NCBI GenBank assembly: GCA_963678675.1
Contig: OY783191.1
Span: 23,559,368 to 23,623,367 of the forward strand
From: Xiphydria camelus
Lineage: Eukaryota > Arthropoda > Insecta > Hymenoptera > Xiphydriidae
DNA: 64,000 nt
Direction of reading: 5' to 3'
Under the pieces are notes generated by a model that was given only the letters and a program-made list of their open reading frames with translations, searched no databases and was not told the origin of the DNA. Of the stretch, positions 23,336 through 35,300 are shown piece by piece; positions within the stretch are counted from its first letter, which is position 1, and each line of letters opens with the position of its first letter. Made by a program: the position numbers and the translations under genes.

Positions 23336-25621
23336 ATGGCTGACGATTCGCCTGACATTGTAGAAGAACACCCTTTCCATCCTACTGATCCACCACAAGG
23401 GATGAGGCACTACGATATTGGTAGTCTCAGTAGCAATCAAATGCGAATGTTGAATCGTATGAAAACAATTCAGCGCAAGGAGAATGAAATATATTTAAGT
23501 CTACATCCGGAAATCGAAGGTCTGATTTCGATTTTATTGAGGTAACTTAGTTTCACACGCATATGTCATTTTCACGCTTCTTTGGATTAATTATTACGTT
23601 ATATTTCAATTATTAATTATAGAACCCCTCGCTAAGTGTTATTTTATGGTTTTGCAATTGTCAATCTTAGGATATATTTTATCTTTATTCAAATTTTATA
23701 CATGTTAAGATTTAGGGCAATGGATACAATAATTGCTAGCCGTCGAACAGTAATCAGCATTCTTCAGTTAAAAGTACTTTAAATGGAGAGAACTGTAGAT
23801 ATGCTAATGAATTGTAAAATTGTATCTACTCTGATGACCAATAATTGCTTAAATAGCACAAAGACGTTTTTCGAATTTCTCAAGGGAGACTTTTTCAGGA
23901 AAATAAATAAATAAATAAATAAATAAATATATATAGGTATATATAGGTATATATATAGGTATTTATATATGTATATATATATATACATGAGAACCTTTAT
24001 ACAATTTTATCCGAGTTTTAAGTATTATATTTCTAGGTTAAAATGTGAAATTATAGGAGTTATACTGTAATTACTGATTATTTCTTATGGATATTTATGA
24101 ACCAAGGGACTTCGGTGAATTCTTATTGCTACATTTTAAGGTGACTACTATGAGCCATCTATAAAGACAACTATTTGGAGTCGTCTTTAAGACAGCGGTT
24201 TAAAGACATATATATGTATTTGCAGAATGTCATTCTATTTATGCTATTCGCGGTATAGATACTCGTTTCATCTTCATCTTTTACTTTCTTTGGATCTTCA
24301 TTACCTGCCCTAACGGACAGTTTTCTCTGCTAAATCTCTACTAGACCTCTGCGAAAAATACTTTGCTGAAAGTCTACCATTTCTCTGCGAATGTTATTAG
24401 GTATACAACTTTCCTTCCACCGTTTTCTTATAGATGGCTTACGAGAAATACGGCGAAAGCAAAGTTGTACACCTAATACAATTTTAAAGGTTGGCAGAGA
24501 CTTCGGCAAAGCTGCAGAGACTTCGACATAGCCGGCAGAAATTTCAGCAAAGTTTGTAGAGACTTTGGAAGAGCTGTCAGAGAATTCAGCAGAGTTGGCA
24601 AAAGTTTCGTCAAAGTCCGCAATGTCGGCAAAAGTTTTTAAAAATCTCTACCAATTGTGTGAACTCTGGCGAAATTCTTACGAACTCTATCAAAATATCT
24701 GCAAACTCTGCCAAAATCTCTGGCAGAGATTTTCACAGAGGTTTGCCAGAGATTTAGCAAAGAAAAATTTTCGTCAGGGCGACGATGTAAAAATAAGTTA
24801 ACCAAATCAACATGGTTACGTTTAAAATATTGTTCCTATTTCTTAAAGATAAAATAAGTTTATGCATTTTTAGTTTGGATTTGCCTTAAACTCGAATTCT
24901 TTTCTATATCTATTATATTATCGAAGGATGCTTTAGGAAAGTGACTAGATCAAATACATTTGAGCTATTAATTAAATAATATCTCGTGCTTAGCGCAGTG
25001 CCAGAGAAATCATAGTTTTAACGGTTTCAAAGTGTATTCACATTTATGCATACTAGGATTTGCCTACCAAGAACTACAGCTCGTAATAGAATCCGATAGA
25101 ATGAAATTATTCGTTTCGTATGAAATCTACCGCACCGACGGAATAAAATTTCGCGGGAATATATAAAATTGTTGGAGCTCGCATTGAGAGGCTTAATTGA
25201 AGTCTGTACGGTCGGTATTTATGGAATAATTTCCCGCATTTTTCTGTAATAAAATTACAGCTTCGCTAAGGTCGATTTTATTTATTTTAATATTTTTATT
25301 AAAGCACTCGGCTCTTTTTTGACTAAAATTCGTCATGCGATTTATAATTTATGAAAAATATAAGAAAGAGAATTTCTTCATTTTTTTTGAATAAAACTTT
25401 TTTTTTATTTTAGACACATACTAAAAGAAAGTCCTATTTTCAATGTCCACGAAGAAATGGGTTCGTTTTTCGCTAGACCACGATGCGAAATAGCGACAGA
25501 ATTGCTACGACATATGGTTGACACTGGGTATACTGGAGATTTAATCGATAAACTTAAAGAGAATGTCCAAGAAGACAATATCGATACATCAAGAAAAGAA
25601 AATGACGTGATTGAAAATTAA
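23336..25621 (+). CDS. RIIa-domain protein, RIIAD1-like
   Basis: Two exons, 23336-23541 and 25414-25621, joined in frame (AG|A = Arg) to give 137 residues. The middle (residues about 25-90: GSLSSNQMRMLNRMK..., NEIYLSLHPEIEGLIS, ...FARPR) follows vertebrate RIIAD1: Leu-Ser start, 'NExYL' helix, 'HPEIEGLIS' helix, then 'LLRHILKESPIFNVHEEMGSFF' in place of the docking/dimerisation helices of the RIIa/Dpy-30 fold. Family members dimerise and bind amphipathic helices such as those of AKAPs, often in cilia or sperm flagella; that role is inferred. The N-terminus and the acidic C-tail are lineage-specific. ATG 23336 is chosen because the frame upstream (from 23279) lacks a better context. Intron 23542-25413 contains repeats only. 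All splice sites are GT-AG, and coding length is an exact multiple of three. Confidence 0.8.
23900..24790. repeat. Microsatellite and degenerate short repeats in the intron
   Basis: 23905-23930 is (AAAT)n, followed by TA-rich 'ataggtat' repeats to 23985. 24290-24790 is built from degenerate 18-24-bp units of the type 'ggcagagacttcggcaaag' in both orientations. Neither is coding. Confidence 0.65.
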
Positions 25622-26022
25622 CATCCACCTCGAAATAATGGTTAAAATTAGCTCAGCTGACTGAAGCTTCACATGCGTATATGAAAAACTAATTGATACA
25701 GAATTAAATATAAGTACGTTAAAATAAAAAATATTAATATAAAGTATTTATGGAATAAAAGAGTTAAGATATATGCAGCTAACATATGGGGAGCAAAAAT
25801 TCAAAAGGATTTTTGCTCCTCGTATGTATAGCCACATTAAGCTTGAGAAATTATTCCTTCAAACCTAATTAATATATATATATAATAATCAAAAAAATAA
25901 CAACTATATAGAAATATAAGAACCACTTCTATTGTGTTACATAACGGTAAATACTGTTCATTTGTTTCCTTACTTGTTTAATTTTATTATAAGATAAATT
26001 GCAATTTATCGTATTATTAATC

Positions 26023-26293
26023 TCATTCACAGACAATGTAGCCATAAGTTAGCATTGTACAGAAATCTTCAGCGATATTCGAGTGACCGTTTTTCATGTT
26101 TGCTATAAACATCCCTTGTAGCATATCATGAATGCCAGCATCTTGCAAATCCTACGAAAGAAAAGATCATTTATAAAGAAACTGTAACGTCTTGTGCGAG
26201 AACCAATTCAATTACGTTTCTAATGAAAATCTAATACAAATCTTACGTTTTTTGTTTTGTAAGACTCATCAGCAACGCCATATGGGTCTGTTT
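26023..26293 (-). CDS. 3' exons of an unidentified minus-strand gene
   Basis: The last exon, 26023-26151, encodes DLQDAGIHDMLQGMFIANMK... ending TYGYIVCE and a TGA; it is preceded by a tcgtag acceptor. The previous exon candidate, 26247 to about 26293, ends AAC|gtaaga and reads TDPYGVADESYKTKN. Phases agree (0). The protein-like composition, good splice signals and compact intron (95 bp) support a host gene that ends about 400 bp beyond the RIIAD1-like gene, tail to tail. I do not recognise the family. Upstream exons beyond 26293 were not found with confidence. Confidence 0.45.
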
Positions 26294-27268
26294 CTCATCT
26301 ATACCTATGGTTCTTGTAACAGACATTTGTGAAAGTGCCCATATCTATCCTATGCGAATGGTCTAATAGGTATACCTTACAGTAAAAATATACAAGGCTT
26401 CTCTCTTGCGATTCGACTCCTAAAATTCAGAAGTACTATTTTTTTAAATAAATGAGCGCAACTGTCAGCTATAGGACCTGTAGTGAATAGTGAAGTACCG
26501 AATCGCAAGGTGCCTTGCATAGTTCTGCTGTAAGCGTTGCACACATTTTTAAATGATATACACTCTGTAAGCTGTTTGCAAGGCATGCGCATGAGAGCTT
26601 TTGTAAATATCCCGTCGCAAGATCCATAAGCAAATGCAGAAGCAGATCACTATGGTGCTGCTGATAATCCTTGCGTAAGGTTACATGATGCTGTGTAACC
26701 TGGAATATAAGCGGTAAACTAAGCGGTCTGTACACTGAGAGAACAGTTTATTAAAATTGGTTTATTAAGCTTTTAAACTTATTGAAGAATAATGAATATT
26801 TTATTACCGTAAAAAATTCGTTTACTAAACATTTCACTCCACGTTTAGTTAAACTGCATCTGATAACAAGAAATAAAAAACTAACTCTCTCACAAATAAA
26901 CTTGTATTACTCGGTCTTAAAATATACAATATATTGCGTACAGGAACAAGGACAATATTTATTACCATTTAATGAATCCTTCTTGTTTTGGCATTTCATT
27001 TCGGCAGCAGTTTCGACAATGCCCCAGTGTCATGCTAACCTCGAAAGAATATTCCTTCTGGGTTATCTCCGTGGCATATTTTGAATGCAACCCATATAGG
27101 ACCGCTTAAAAAATCGGCAAAGTTTCCGATATTGGCCCTAGCATTACGAGAACGTTCCCTGATAAGAGGAAAAAAACAATGCGAATCCGTGGAGAACTTC
27201 TTTTACCTATCAGTTAACTTTCCTATACCCGCGCATCGGTCTTTCAGACCGACGATATCACTTCCGAG
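26294..27268. other. No gene recognised
   Basis: May include introns or upstream exons of the minus-strand gene ending at 26023, but no convincing exon is visible. Several open frames of 70-100 codons on both strands look incidental. Confidence 0.35.
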
Positions 27269-27371
27269 TTCATCTCTCCATAACCGAAAAAGCTAGCGTA
27301 ACGAGAATTTTTATGTAGCTTCATAATACGTGTAACTCTCGTTACGCTAGTGATTTCGGTTACGGAGAGAT
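27269..27371. repeat. 103-bp hairpin
   Basis: 'catctctccataaccgaaaa' pairs with 'tttcggttacggagagatg', and 'gctagcgtaacgaga' with 'ctcgttacgctag'; the loop is about 30 bp. It may be a small MITE. Confidence 0.65.
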
Positions 27372-27487
27372 GAGAAGGTTAATATCCTATGATTCCTCTA
27401 AAATTTATTATAAGATCTTCAACCCTATCTCAGTTTACTATGAGCATCGTGAGCTCTACAATATATGAAAAAATGTAGCCTGTATTA

Positions 27488-27595
27488 CACAGGAGAACGT
27501 AGCAGATCAGGACTCTCTAGGACACCGGCCAATCAACGAAGTTGAACAGCAATCAGCGCGGGGGTCAGTATTTGGATGGGTGACCGGCTTTGTGT
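27488..27595 (+). pseudogene. Second 5S rRNA-like sequence
   Basis: 'aacgaagttgaacagc' and 'cagtatttggatgggtgacc' match 5S rRNA box regions. The 5' part ('cacaggag.acgt.gcagat.aggactct') is shared with 939-1042 but not with true 5S. No transposon ends are seen around this copy. Flanking sequence after 'tgaccgg' is unrelated to 5S. Confidence 0.55.
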
Positions 27596-27599
27596 GAAA

Positions 27600-29134
27600 A
27601 AACACATATTCGACTCAGAGGGCGCAAACTGATTTTTTTGAATACCAAACAATTTAATACCCCATAATAACTTTGTTTATTAATCAATATTAACTTCAAA
27701 GTTATTTACTTTTATTAAATACCCATAACTATATTGATTTTGTACTCAGTAATAAATATTTATTTGTCCCTATACGTAATAAATATTTTATTATCGCGTA
27801 TTATTATAGATTTCCATTACTCAGTAATAAACTCTTCTCTCCGTGTAGATTTCAAAAAGCTTTAAATAATTAAGTATCTATTTGCCGATTCACTATTCGA
27901 TAAAAGCCGATGGTTAGGTCCCTTTTTAATATGGTACAGATGATCAAATTTTTGAAATTTCTAAAAATTTTCATTCTAATATAGAATGTTCCTTTTCACT
28001 ATTTCCCCGTTTTATATCGATCGTTTGAATTCTCTAGCATTTATCCCCTTGTAATCCCGAAGGCCCGACCAACATGGTTCGGGGGGCTTCAAAGAGACAA
28101 AACATAATCAATTTTAGTGTTTGAAATTAGTTTACAAATCGAGTTATTAGTACCTGCATAACGACGAGAAATAGTGTGACAGCCATTTTGGATGGGTTGC
28201 GCGATCGCAAATGCTGGTAACCGACAAAACTTTCATCAATATTTAAGACATAATTTCAGACCTTTTATATTCCGACTGAACAACGTCACAATATTTTTGA
28301 TCCTCGTGATTCAGTGACTCAATGACGCCATAGAAGTCAAGGAAGATACGCACTCCCACTGAATTAAGTCGGTAGTGGGTGGAGGATTATGCAAATCATA
28401 CATTATTAATTACCGGCCAACGATGCTCTTCATCAACAAGCTAGTCCATATAATATGTACCCGACTTAAGTGTGCCAGTGAAATGGACGTTCTTTATCGT
28501 CCGGTACTATCTTTAGTCTTTTTGCTCTATTCCGCATCTTAAAAGAATGTGTATACCCCGTTCCATAGTCGTTTCACGTTATGCGTTTCGACGATAATGT
28601 TTTACTTCGTTGTGAGATGAAATCGAAGTAGGTACCACATACCGTGGGTGGACCAGTTATTGACACTTTTTGGTTAGGGATTCACTTGAATCTACAATTA
28701 AAAATTATTTTCTGAATCAAAATAATTTTTTTCTTTATAAAAATAAACTTTAGGCTCTTCGGCATCTAACAAACAGTCAAAAATATTCAAAAAATCAATT
28801 CAAATAATTAATATTACATAAATACATATTTGCCTCAAGTGGATGAGTTTATGACAGGGGCAAAACTGAAGTGGATGTATTTCTGGCATCAAGTGCGCTA
28901 GTTTTTGACAATAGGTCGCGCGTGTTGATTTATCATTATAAATTATTATAAATGATTAAATTTACTTATTAAATAATTAAAATAACCTTTGTTTCATATA
29001 AAAATACAAATTTGGTTTTTTTTTGGCGTAGCTAATATTTTCATTCTCTCGCATTTAGCTTGTTAATGTCAACGAATAATTGTAATAATCATATTGATCT
29101 TATTAATTCAAATTTTCAAAACTCATTTATTATT
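27600..29134. other. Intergenic
   Basis: No gene seen. 28648-28670 ('gggtggaccagttattgaca') resembles the repeats at 31110 and 51430 (see there). The rest is AT-rich and unremarkable. Confidence 0.35.
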
Positions 29135-29328
29135 TGAAGGGTTTCTTTCAAAAACAACATTTGTCAAAAACGCCAATCCCTGTAGTATTGGTAATAATGC
29201 CTACTTACTCTTTCGTTGTGTCTAGCCGCACCACTACACAGCTAGATACAACGAAAGAGTAGGCATTATTACCAATACTACATGGATTGGCGTTTTTGAT
29301 AAATGTTGTTTTTGAAAGAAACCCTTCA
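29135..29328. mobile_element. 194-bp foldback MITE
   Basis: Arms of about 85 bp, 'gaagggtttctttcaaaaac' and complement, with a second pair 'aatgcctactctttcg' inside; small loop near 29220-29240. Non-coding. Confidence 0.75.
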
Positions 29329-29532
29329 TTTCTTCTTTAATTTCTTTGGCAATGCTCGGTGACCTCTTTGCTATATTTTTCTAGAATTAATAGAACGTCC
29401 TGCTCTCTCTCACTGCTGTAAATGCCGCTTATAACTCGATTTCAGTGTTAGCACTTACCTGTGGTTTTTGTGGTGCATTTTACCCTCGAGAGAAAAAAAA
29501 ATATATGTATATTATTTTTTCTTAATTAAAAC

Positions 29533-29630
29533 GAAAGAGCATATCGCTTCTCCAGAAGAACAATGACGCAAGTGCAAATTTCAAAATTTGCACTTGCATA
29601 ATTGTTCTTCTGGAGAAGCGATATACTTTC
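29533..29630. repeat. Almost loop-free palindrome of ~98 bp
   Basis: 'catatcgcttctccagaaga' pairs with 'tcttctggagaagcgatat' and 'aagtgcaaattt' with 'aaatttgcactt'. The stem closes at the centre, so the DNA could form a cruciform and RNA a 45-bp hairpin. Confidence 0.75.
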
Positions 29631-29785
29631 ATATGCAAAATGATTTTAATTGCAAAGTGTTGAATAGATACCTACCTACTTGAGGTTAGAAAATTAAGTG
29701 AGGTTAGGAAATTGACGGGTAAACCGGTGTCACAAATAGGAACATAGCAGCTTACAGAGGATGCATTACACAGCTCCGGTATATG

Positions 29786-29900
29786 TTTGTTTTTGGGGTC
29801 GCTTAATCCGAATCCGGTATCCGTTTGTCGCCATCACGTCACGTTCAAGGTCATTTCAAGGTCAAATCCTGGAAAAATAGTCAAATTGATTCAAATTAAT
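29786..29900. repeat. 'aaggtca'-rich repeat, left part
   Basis: Contains 'ttttggggtcgcttaatccg' and 'ttcaaggtcatttcaaggtc'. It continues after the insertion at 29901-31693 in 31694-32080. The uninterrupted version lies inverted at 36615-37095. Confidence 0.75.
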
Positions 29901-31693
29901 AGACACTTTTAGCACGTCCTAAATTTTAAACGTATCCGTATATGCATCTATCTGCGCATGCGCAGAATAGATACGGTGGTCTCGATGCGTTACGTTGCCC
30001 GTATCGTTACGGGCCTACCGTCGTATCCCTATCCGAACACGTATCCTGTCGCGTATGCAACTAGACTCGGTAACTTTCGAGAGTTACTAGATTTTATAGC
30101 GGTAAGATTCAAATATTAGTTTATCCTCTCTTAATTTCCGCCATTGGTCGCAACGGCGAGGCGGGCGTTATGTTAGGTAGGCGCAATGCGCCTCGATGCC
30201 GCTCTTCAATTTCGTGTTAAACGTAATTGTGTGGAGGCTTCTACTACTACCTTACTACCCTAGTAGCAGAGGATATCTGTCAGATATCTACAAGATGTCT
30301 ATATGTCTAGAAAATGATATCTATATTTGGTATAAATGTGGTCGAAATCTAGATATAGACAGCGCGTATATAGATGTCTGACAGATATCCTAAGTTGACA
30401 AGAATCGATATTCTGTGGTAAATATAATGATTGTTTAAAATTAAGAGTTAATACTATTAAACAAACTTAATTATAAAGCTCTATATTAGTATTCTCATTC
30501 TTTAATAAAAAACTTTAAAACGAATTAGCAGCTAGAATTTTATTAGAAAACGAGAAGGCTCTCTAGTGCTTTGTAATCCCTTTTTAAAATATTATTAATC
30601 TTATATTTTATGAAATTATTATATTTACCGCAGAATATCGATTCTTGTCAACTTAGGATATCTGTCAGACATCTATATACGCGCTGTCTATATCTAGATT
30701 TCGACCACATTTATACCAAATATAGATATCATTTTCTAGACATATAGACATCTTGTAGATGTCTGACAGATATCCTCTGCTACTAGGGTAAAACCCTCCT
30801 AAGAAATAGATCAATAGGACTGTATATACTTGTTAAGGAAACTCGAGTTACAACAATCGGGTCAGGAATTTGTAGAGCCCTGGCTAGCCTCGGTATATCC
30901 CTTCTACTAAACCTAAACATGGCAAAGCTGAGGCTATCGTTATAAAAGGCAAGATCAAAATTTCCATAGAGAGCTGCCCGGTTACTCAGGAGGTCCCCAT
31001 CGTGTAAAATATGCCCTTAACTAGATCGTCCAAATTGTCGGCATCTTCATCGGCCTTATCAATTAGGATGGGGTGAAGTATATCGTCCATAATTATGTAC
31101 AATAATTAGGGTAAACCACCCAGTTATTGGTCACCTTGAGAGAACGGAGTTAACGAGAGAGGAGACCTTAAGTGTGGGGGCGTCAAGCAAGAAGGTATCG
31201 TGGCTAAGAACGATAGACCAGAGGAAGAAAGAGAAGGAGAAAGAGAAAACGCGCACAAAATACATGATACAGAGGAATGATAACGGTTTACGTAAAGAGA
31301 AGTATGCATGGGAAGAATTGTGGAATGCTGGTATGGGAGGAACACTGTAGGGAATATGTTTGTTACTTGCCAAGTCCTTTTCTAGGCCAGTGGGCCGAAA
31401 TAAACTATCTACCTATCTATTGGACACCTTGCAGTTATTAGACAGTCTAATTTAAATGAATAAAAACAAGATTTTTAGTTCTTACTTAAATAAATATTAT
31501 CAATAAAAAATAAGAACACTGTCCAATAACTAAGTTCTTTGACAGTTTTTTTGAGGTTATTGCTTTCGATTTCGTATACGTATGGGTAGATCGATGCTTG
31601 CTTAAACGGTTATTTTGCGGCCAACGTAAGTCGATAAGTTTACGGATACGGATAAGGATACGGAGAAAATTTTAGGGTTTGCTAAAAGTGTCT
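29901..31693. mobile_element. 1.8-kb TIR element inserted into the 'aaggtca' repeat
   Basis: Ends AGACACTTTTAGCA and complement, with weaker similarity for about 29 bp. The repeat it interrupts is continuous in the inverted copy near 36960-36990, which fixes the borders to within a few bases. The target duplication is unclear (aat on both sides). Subterminal regions contain copies of 'tatccgtat' or 'ggatacgg'. No transposase is seen, and another element (30258-30788) is nested inside. A repeat at 31415-31560 ('ttggacacc..cagttattagacagtc') recurs inverted at 51320-51475. Confidence 0.6.
30258..30788. mobile_element. 531-bp element with ~180-bp TIRs
   Basis: Ends CCCTAGTAGCAGAGGATATC and complement, identical for dozens of bases. 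The arms are full of 'gatatct' and 'gtcagacatct' half-palindromes. The centre (30440-30620) is AT-rich. Target duplication not resolved (ttacta / taaaac). Confidence 0.8.
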
Positions 31694-32080
31694 AATATTC
31701 CTATATATTTTTGAGGTCGCTGAATCCAAATCCGATGTCCCTTTGATCCGACAAGGTCAAATTAAAGGTCATTTCAAGGTCAAATATATTTATTCTGCCA
31801 AAAATGAATTTTTGACTGCAGATTCTGAGAGAACGGGAAATTTTACATCTAGATATGTATTCAATTTTTTTGATAACATAACCCCAAGGTCATTTCAAGG
31901 TCACTTCGTGTTATTGTATGGAAGGTTCATATGACAATTGCAAAAATAAGAAAATGTGTCTTCACGGGAATAAACTACTACGTCAATATGTTTTCGAGGT
32001 CACTGAGTTAGAATCCGAGATTCGTTTGCCTCTAGTATGTCAGGGTCAAGTTCATTTCAAGGTCAAATCCAGCAATAATT
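31694..32080. repeat. 'aaggtca'-rich repeat, right part
   Basis: Continuation of 29786-29900: two units with 'gaggtcgctgaatccaaatc' and 'gaggtcactgagttagaatc', each followed by 'tttcaaggtcaaat' some 70 bp later. Plus strand here, minus at 36615-36985. 32081-32540 has a poly-C run (32344-32362) and no gene. Confidence 0.7.
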
Positions 32081-32540
32081 ATTCAACACAAAAAACCCCA
32101 AAGTCATTAAATTCTTAAACTCCATAACCCATAAACCTCATAAACCCTTCTACCCTATAACGCTGTAAGAAGGAGACTTGTATATCATTAAACCTCGATA
32201 CTTACATTAGTATGTACGAGCCATATGTGTACTTTAACCACTCAAATGATAAATTTCATAACACCATGACCTTCCAACCTCGTGACCTTCCAACCTAATA
32301 ATTCATTGGCACCGTAGTCGTGTGAGGTAATGATATTTTATGCAACCCCCCCCCCCCCCCCCTACTATCAACCAAACCCGGGAACAATGACGTGGACGTA
32401 GTAGGTTTCTGTTCCCTTGGGGTACTTTTTTAACGTGAGAGTTCCCCTTGCCTCTCACTAATAATAAGACCGATAACAACGAATAAAAATAATAAAAATT
32501 GAATAAATACGAAAAAGAAAAAGAATAAAAGAAAATTTCA

Positions 32541-34295
32541 TTAGTCCTTACTTCGTTTGTGATACCTAACTTGCTTGTCTTCAAATGATCGACGGAGTGA
32601 ACGTCGCTTATTACTTTTCTTATCCTTCACAACATTTCGTTTCAAACTCCAGCAATAGTCTGCCATCATATTGACACCCCACGTCCCTTGATATCGTTTT
32701 TCCATGTCCTTCGTGTCTTGATGGCACTTTTCTTCATGTTCTTCACTGAAGTCACCTAGTTTTTTTGGAAAAAAATCGATATGTGAATCTAAGGAATGCA
32801 TTTTAATAGTCATATTGCAACCTAGAACTTGAAATTGTTGTATCATGTCACTCACCAGCTTCTTATAATTTGGACTTTTCTTATTTCCAAGGAAATTCTG
32901 GCATACATCGCAAAAACTGATCCATGAAGCTCGCTCCGTTTTCGTCATATGATCTGTAAAAGTGACATCGTTAAATAGTTGCCTAATTTTCGGGTCGTCA
33001 AAAATACCTGCCTCTAATTTGGCGTCACTGAGAGAGAGAGAGTGTATGCATTTTCTGCGCAATATATTTAAAACATTCGCCCGACTTATCCAAAGCTTTG
33101 ACGAACGGAGTCATTAGGCCAAGTTTGAGATGTAAAGGTGGAATTAACATTTTTGATGCATCCACAAGAGGCGATTTCAAAACATTTCGTGATTCGGGTT
33201 CTAAAAACTTGCGCTCTGGCTATTCCTTCTTTTTATAGTGATTTGATCGACCTCTGCTGTCAAAGAGACATAAAAAGCAGAGATATTTGATGTTTCCGCT
33301 CTGCATCCCGAGAACGATCCCTATAATTTTTAAATCATCACAAAGAGGCCAGCTATCATCAGAGTATTTTATTTTATCAAAAATTATACTCACGTTATTA
33401 TAAGATTCCTTCAAGGCTGTTGAATGAGCTATAGGTATCGGAGCTAGAATGTTCGTGTTATGGAGTAGTATAGCTTTTAGACTACGGATTTTGAGGAGTC
33501 TATGAAAAGACGCCACTCTTCTGGCTTATATACTCCAGTCTCCAAACTATTAATTAGTCCGGTGACATTGTCACAATATACTAAATCTAATTTCTTATGC
33601 TGTATAAAGAACTTTCTCAATTCTTTCTCGCGATTTCTATATACAGTTATCTTAGTGCCTTTATCTAAGAGATTTTTCTCTTTCAACCTAGACGCCAAAG
33701 GCTCATGTGCCTCCTTTGATAGACCGAGCTCTCTGCCTATATCACTCAATTCGGCTTGGCTAAATTTCTGTGGTGCTTTATTTCTTTTTTTGAATTCCTC
33801 ATTACTTCAACTTGATTCCAGATCACTTGCACTCACTTCCATGTCACTGTCTTCATCAAACCCTCCTTCACTTACATCAATAGCTGGGTCTTCTAAAAGT
33901 TTCTTCCGACGACAACTATTCTGTTGAATAGTAATGGCTGTATTCACTTTGTTTGTGTATACATATTTGATTTGATTTCTGTTTTTGGAATTATATCCCG
34001 TTGTAACTGTCATACAGAAGAAACAATCTTCTCTTCTGTCTGGTATGCCCCATACGACTGGTGATGAAAATTTCAAATTAGAAAGGTTCTTCGTACTGTG
34101 ACATGTCTTTAAAATCCTGTAGCAGTTGGCACAGACAGTGTGAGGGACCCAGTCTTTAACTTGATTCGAAATTTTAGATCCAAAACAATATTCGTATGCA
34201 TCTTGAACTTTATCGTTGATTTTTTTTTCTTGTTTTAGAAGGGGTAAACAAACCGCAGACATAACAAAAGCTGTCCTGCTTGTTTTTATCATCAT
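32541..34295 (-). pseudogene. Decayed transposon-type gene with zinc-binding N-terminus
   Basis: Read from 34295 downward. The N-terminal part has Cys pairs (VCANCYRI, DCFFCMTVTTGY) and 'PVVWGIPDR', as in a multicopy arthropod family that I know only as transposon-associated uncharacterised proteins. It continues with 'GRELGLSKEAHEPLASRLKE', 'IPIAHSTALKESYNNV', 'GNIKYLCFLCLFDSRGRSNH' and the C-terminal 'HQDTKDMEKRYQG' and 'MMADYCWSLKR'. The order and length are near complete. Breaks: an in-frame TGA at 33807-33809, a frame change near 33480-33510, a TAG at about 33216-33218 (just after NHYKKKE), and a frame change in the CT run near 33030. It cannot make a full protein. It lies between inverted 'aaggtca' repeats. 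The exact superfamily is uncertain. Confidence 0.65.
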
Positions 34296-34537
34296 GAATG
34301 TGTCTTGTAGCTTTATACTCCGTAAAAGCCAAGGAACCTACTTCTACGAAGCTGCGGTCGCATGATGACGACGATTGCGGGCCCGCTTGCTCACCATGAT
34401 CAATCGCCGATACTGGGGTTCCTTGTGAGAACCCCTGTATCGTAACACATTTCCGTGAGTGCCTGCCATGACGGCTTGGATGCTTTCATCCAGGGATTTT
34501 GCCGGAAAAATAAATAATAAAACAAATAAATAATATA

Positions 34538-34917
34538 AAACAGTTTTTATAGAAAAATTGTTAGATGTGAAACATCGAAATTCTTCTTTGTAGAAAGTAT
34601 GCGATAGGAAGGATGGACCACGCGTCCGTCGAAAGAACACGTGCGCCAGTGCGCATTTGTATTTATGACTGTGGTACTATTAAACGGTACGAGAGAGAAC
34701 CGTTGTGTCTTATTCAAAAAGCGCATTTAGTTTACTCTCTCTTAACTCTGTCATCGGTAAGTACTGTTTAATAGTATCAGAGTCATAAATACAAATGCGC
34801 ACTGGCGCACGTGTTCTTTCGACGGACGCGTGGTCCATCCTACCTATCGCATACTTTCTACAAAGAAGAATTTCGATGTTTCACATCTAACAATTTTTCT
34901 ATAAAAACTGTTTTATA
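34538..34917. repeat. Palindrome with ~155-bp arms and 70-bp loop
   Basis: 34538-34690 and 34760-34917 are inverted copies ('cgtgcgccagtgcgcatttg' and complement; 'gatgtgaaacatcgaaattc' and complement). A third copy of one arm, with part of the loop, lies at 35479-35800. The order suggests repeated inverted duplication. Confidence 0.7.
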
Positions 34918-35029
34918 TTATATGTTATTATACACATACGTATTATTTGTATATACTATTATTTATATCTCTATTTTTGGTTTTCTTTCAATTGTATTCA
35001 CTTCATTTGACAATGATCAATACTTGTTT

Positions 35030-35300
35030 CTATGCATGGTGGGAGAAGGAAATTCTTCGAAACCACCGAGCTGGAGCATGAAAATTGGCGCCGGGAGAGT
35101 ACGCAGATTCAGCGCCGTTCGGTTGGTGCTATCCCCGAAGAAGTACACGTGCACCGCAATAGTCGAATTTATTGCGGGTCTGCACTTTGTCCGAGGAGAG
35201 CATAAAAGGCAGAAGGTTTCTGTTGCCTCCCTCGAGGCTCCTGAAATCTGAGCACGCGGTCGAGGCCCTTCGCTTGCGACCCGGCGCCTATCACTCTCGC
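35030..35300 (+). repeat. ~265-bp dispersed repeat, copy 1
   Basis: 'atgcatggtggga' to 'gcttgcgacccggcgcc' recurs at 44278-44560 in the same orientation with about one difference in fifteen bases. GC-rich compared with the surroundings. It contains no clear gene and no TIR. It may be part of a larger retroelement or a recent segment duplication. Confidence 0.7.

Noticed and set aside
33502..33927. Plus-strand frame of 141 codons
   Set aside because: It is the antisense shadow of the decayed minus-strand transposon gene.
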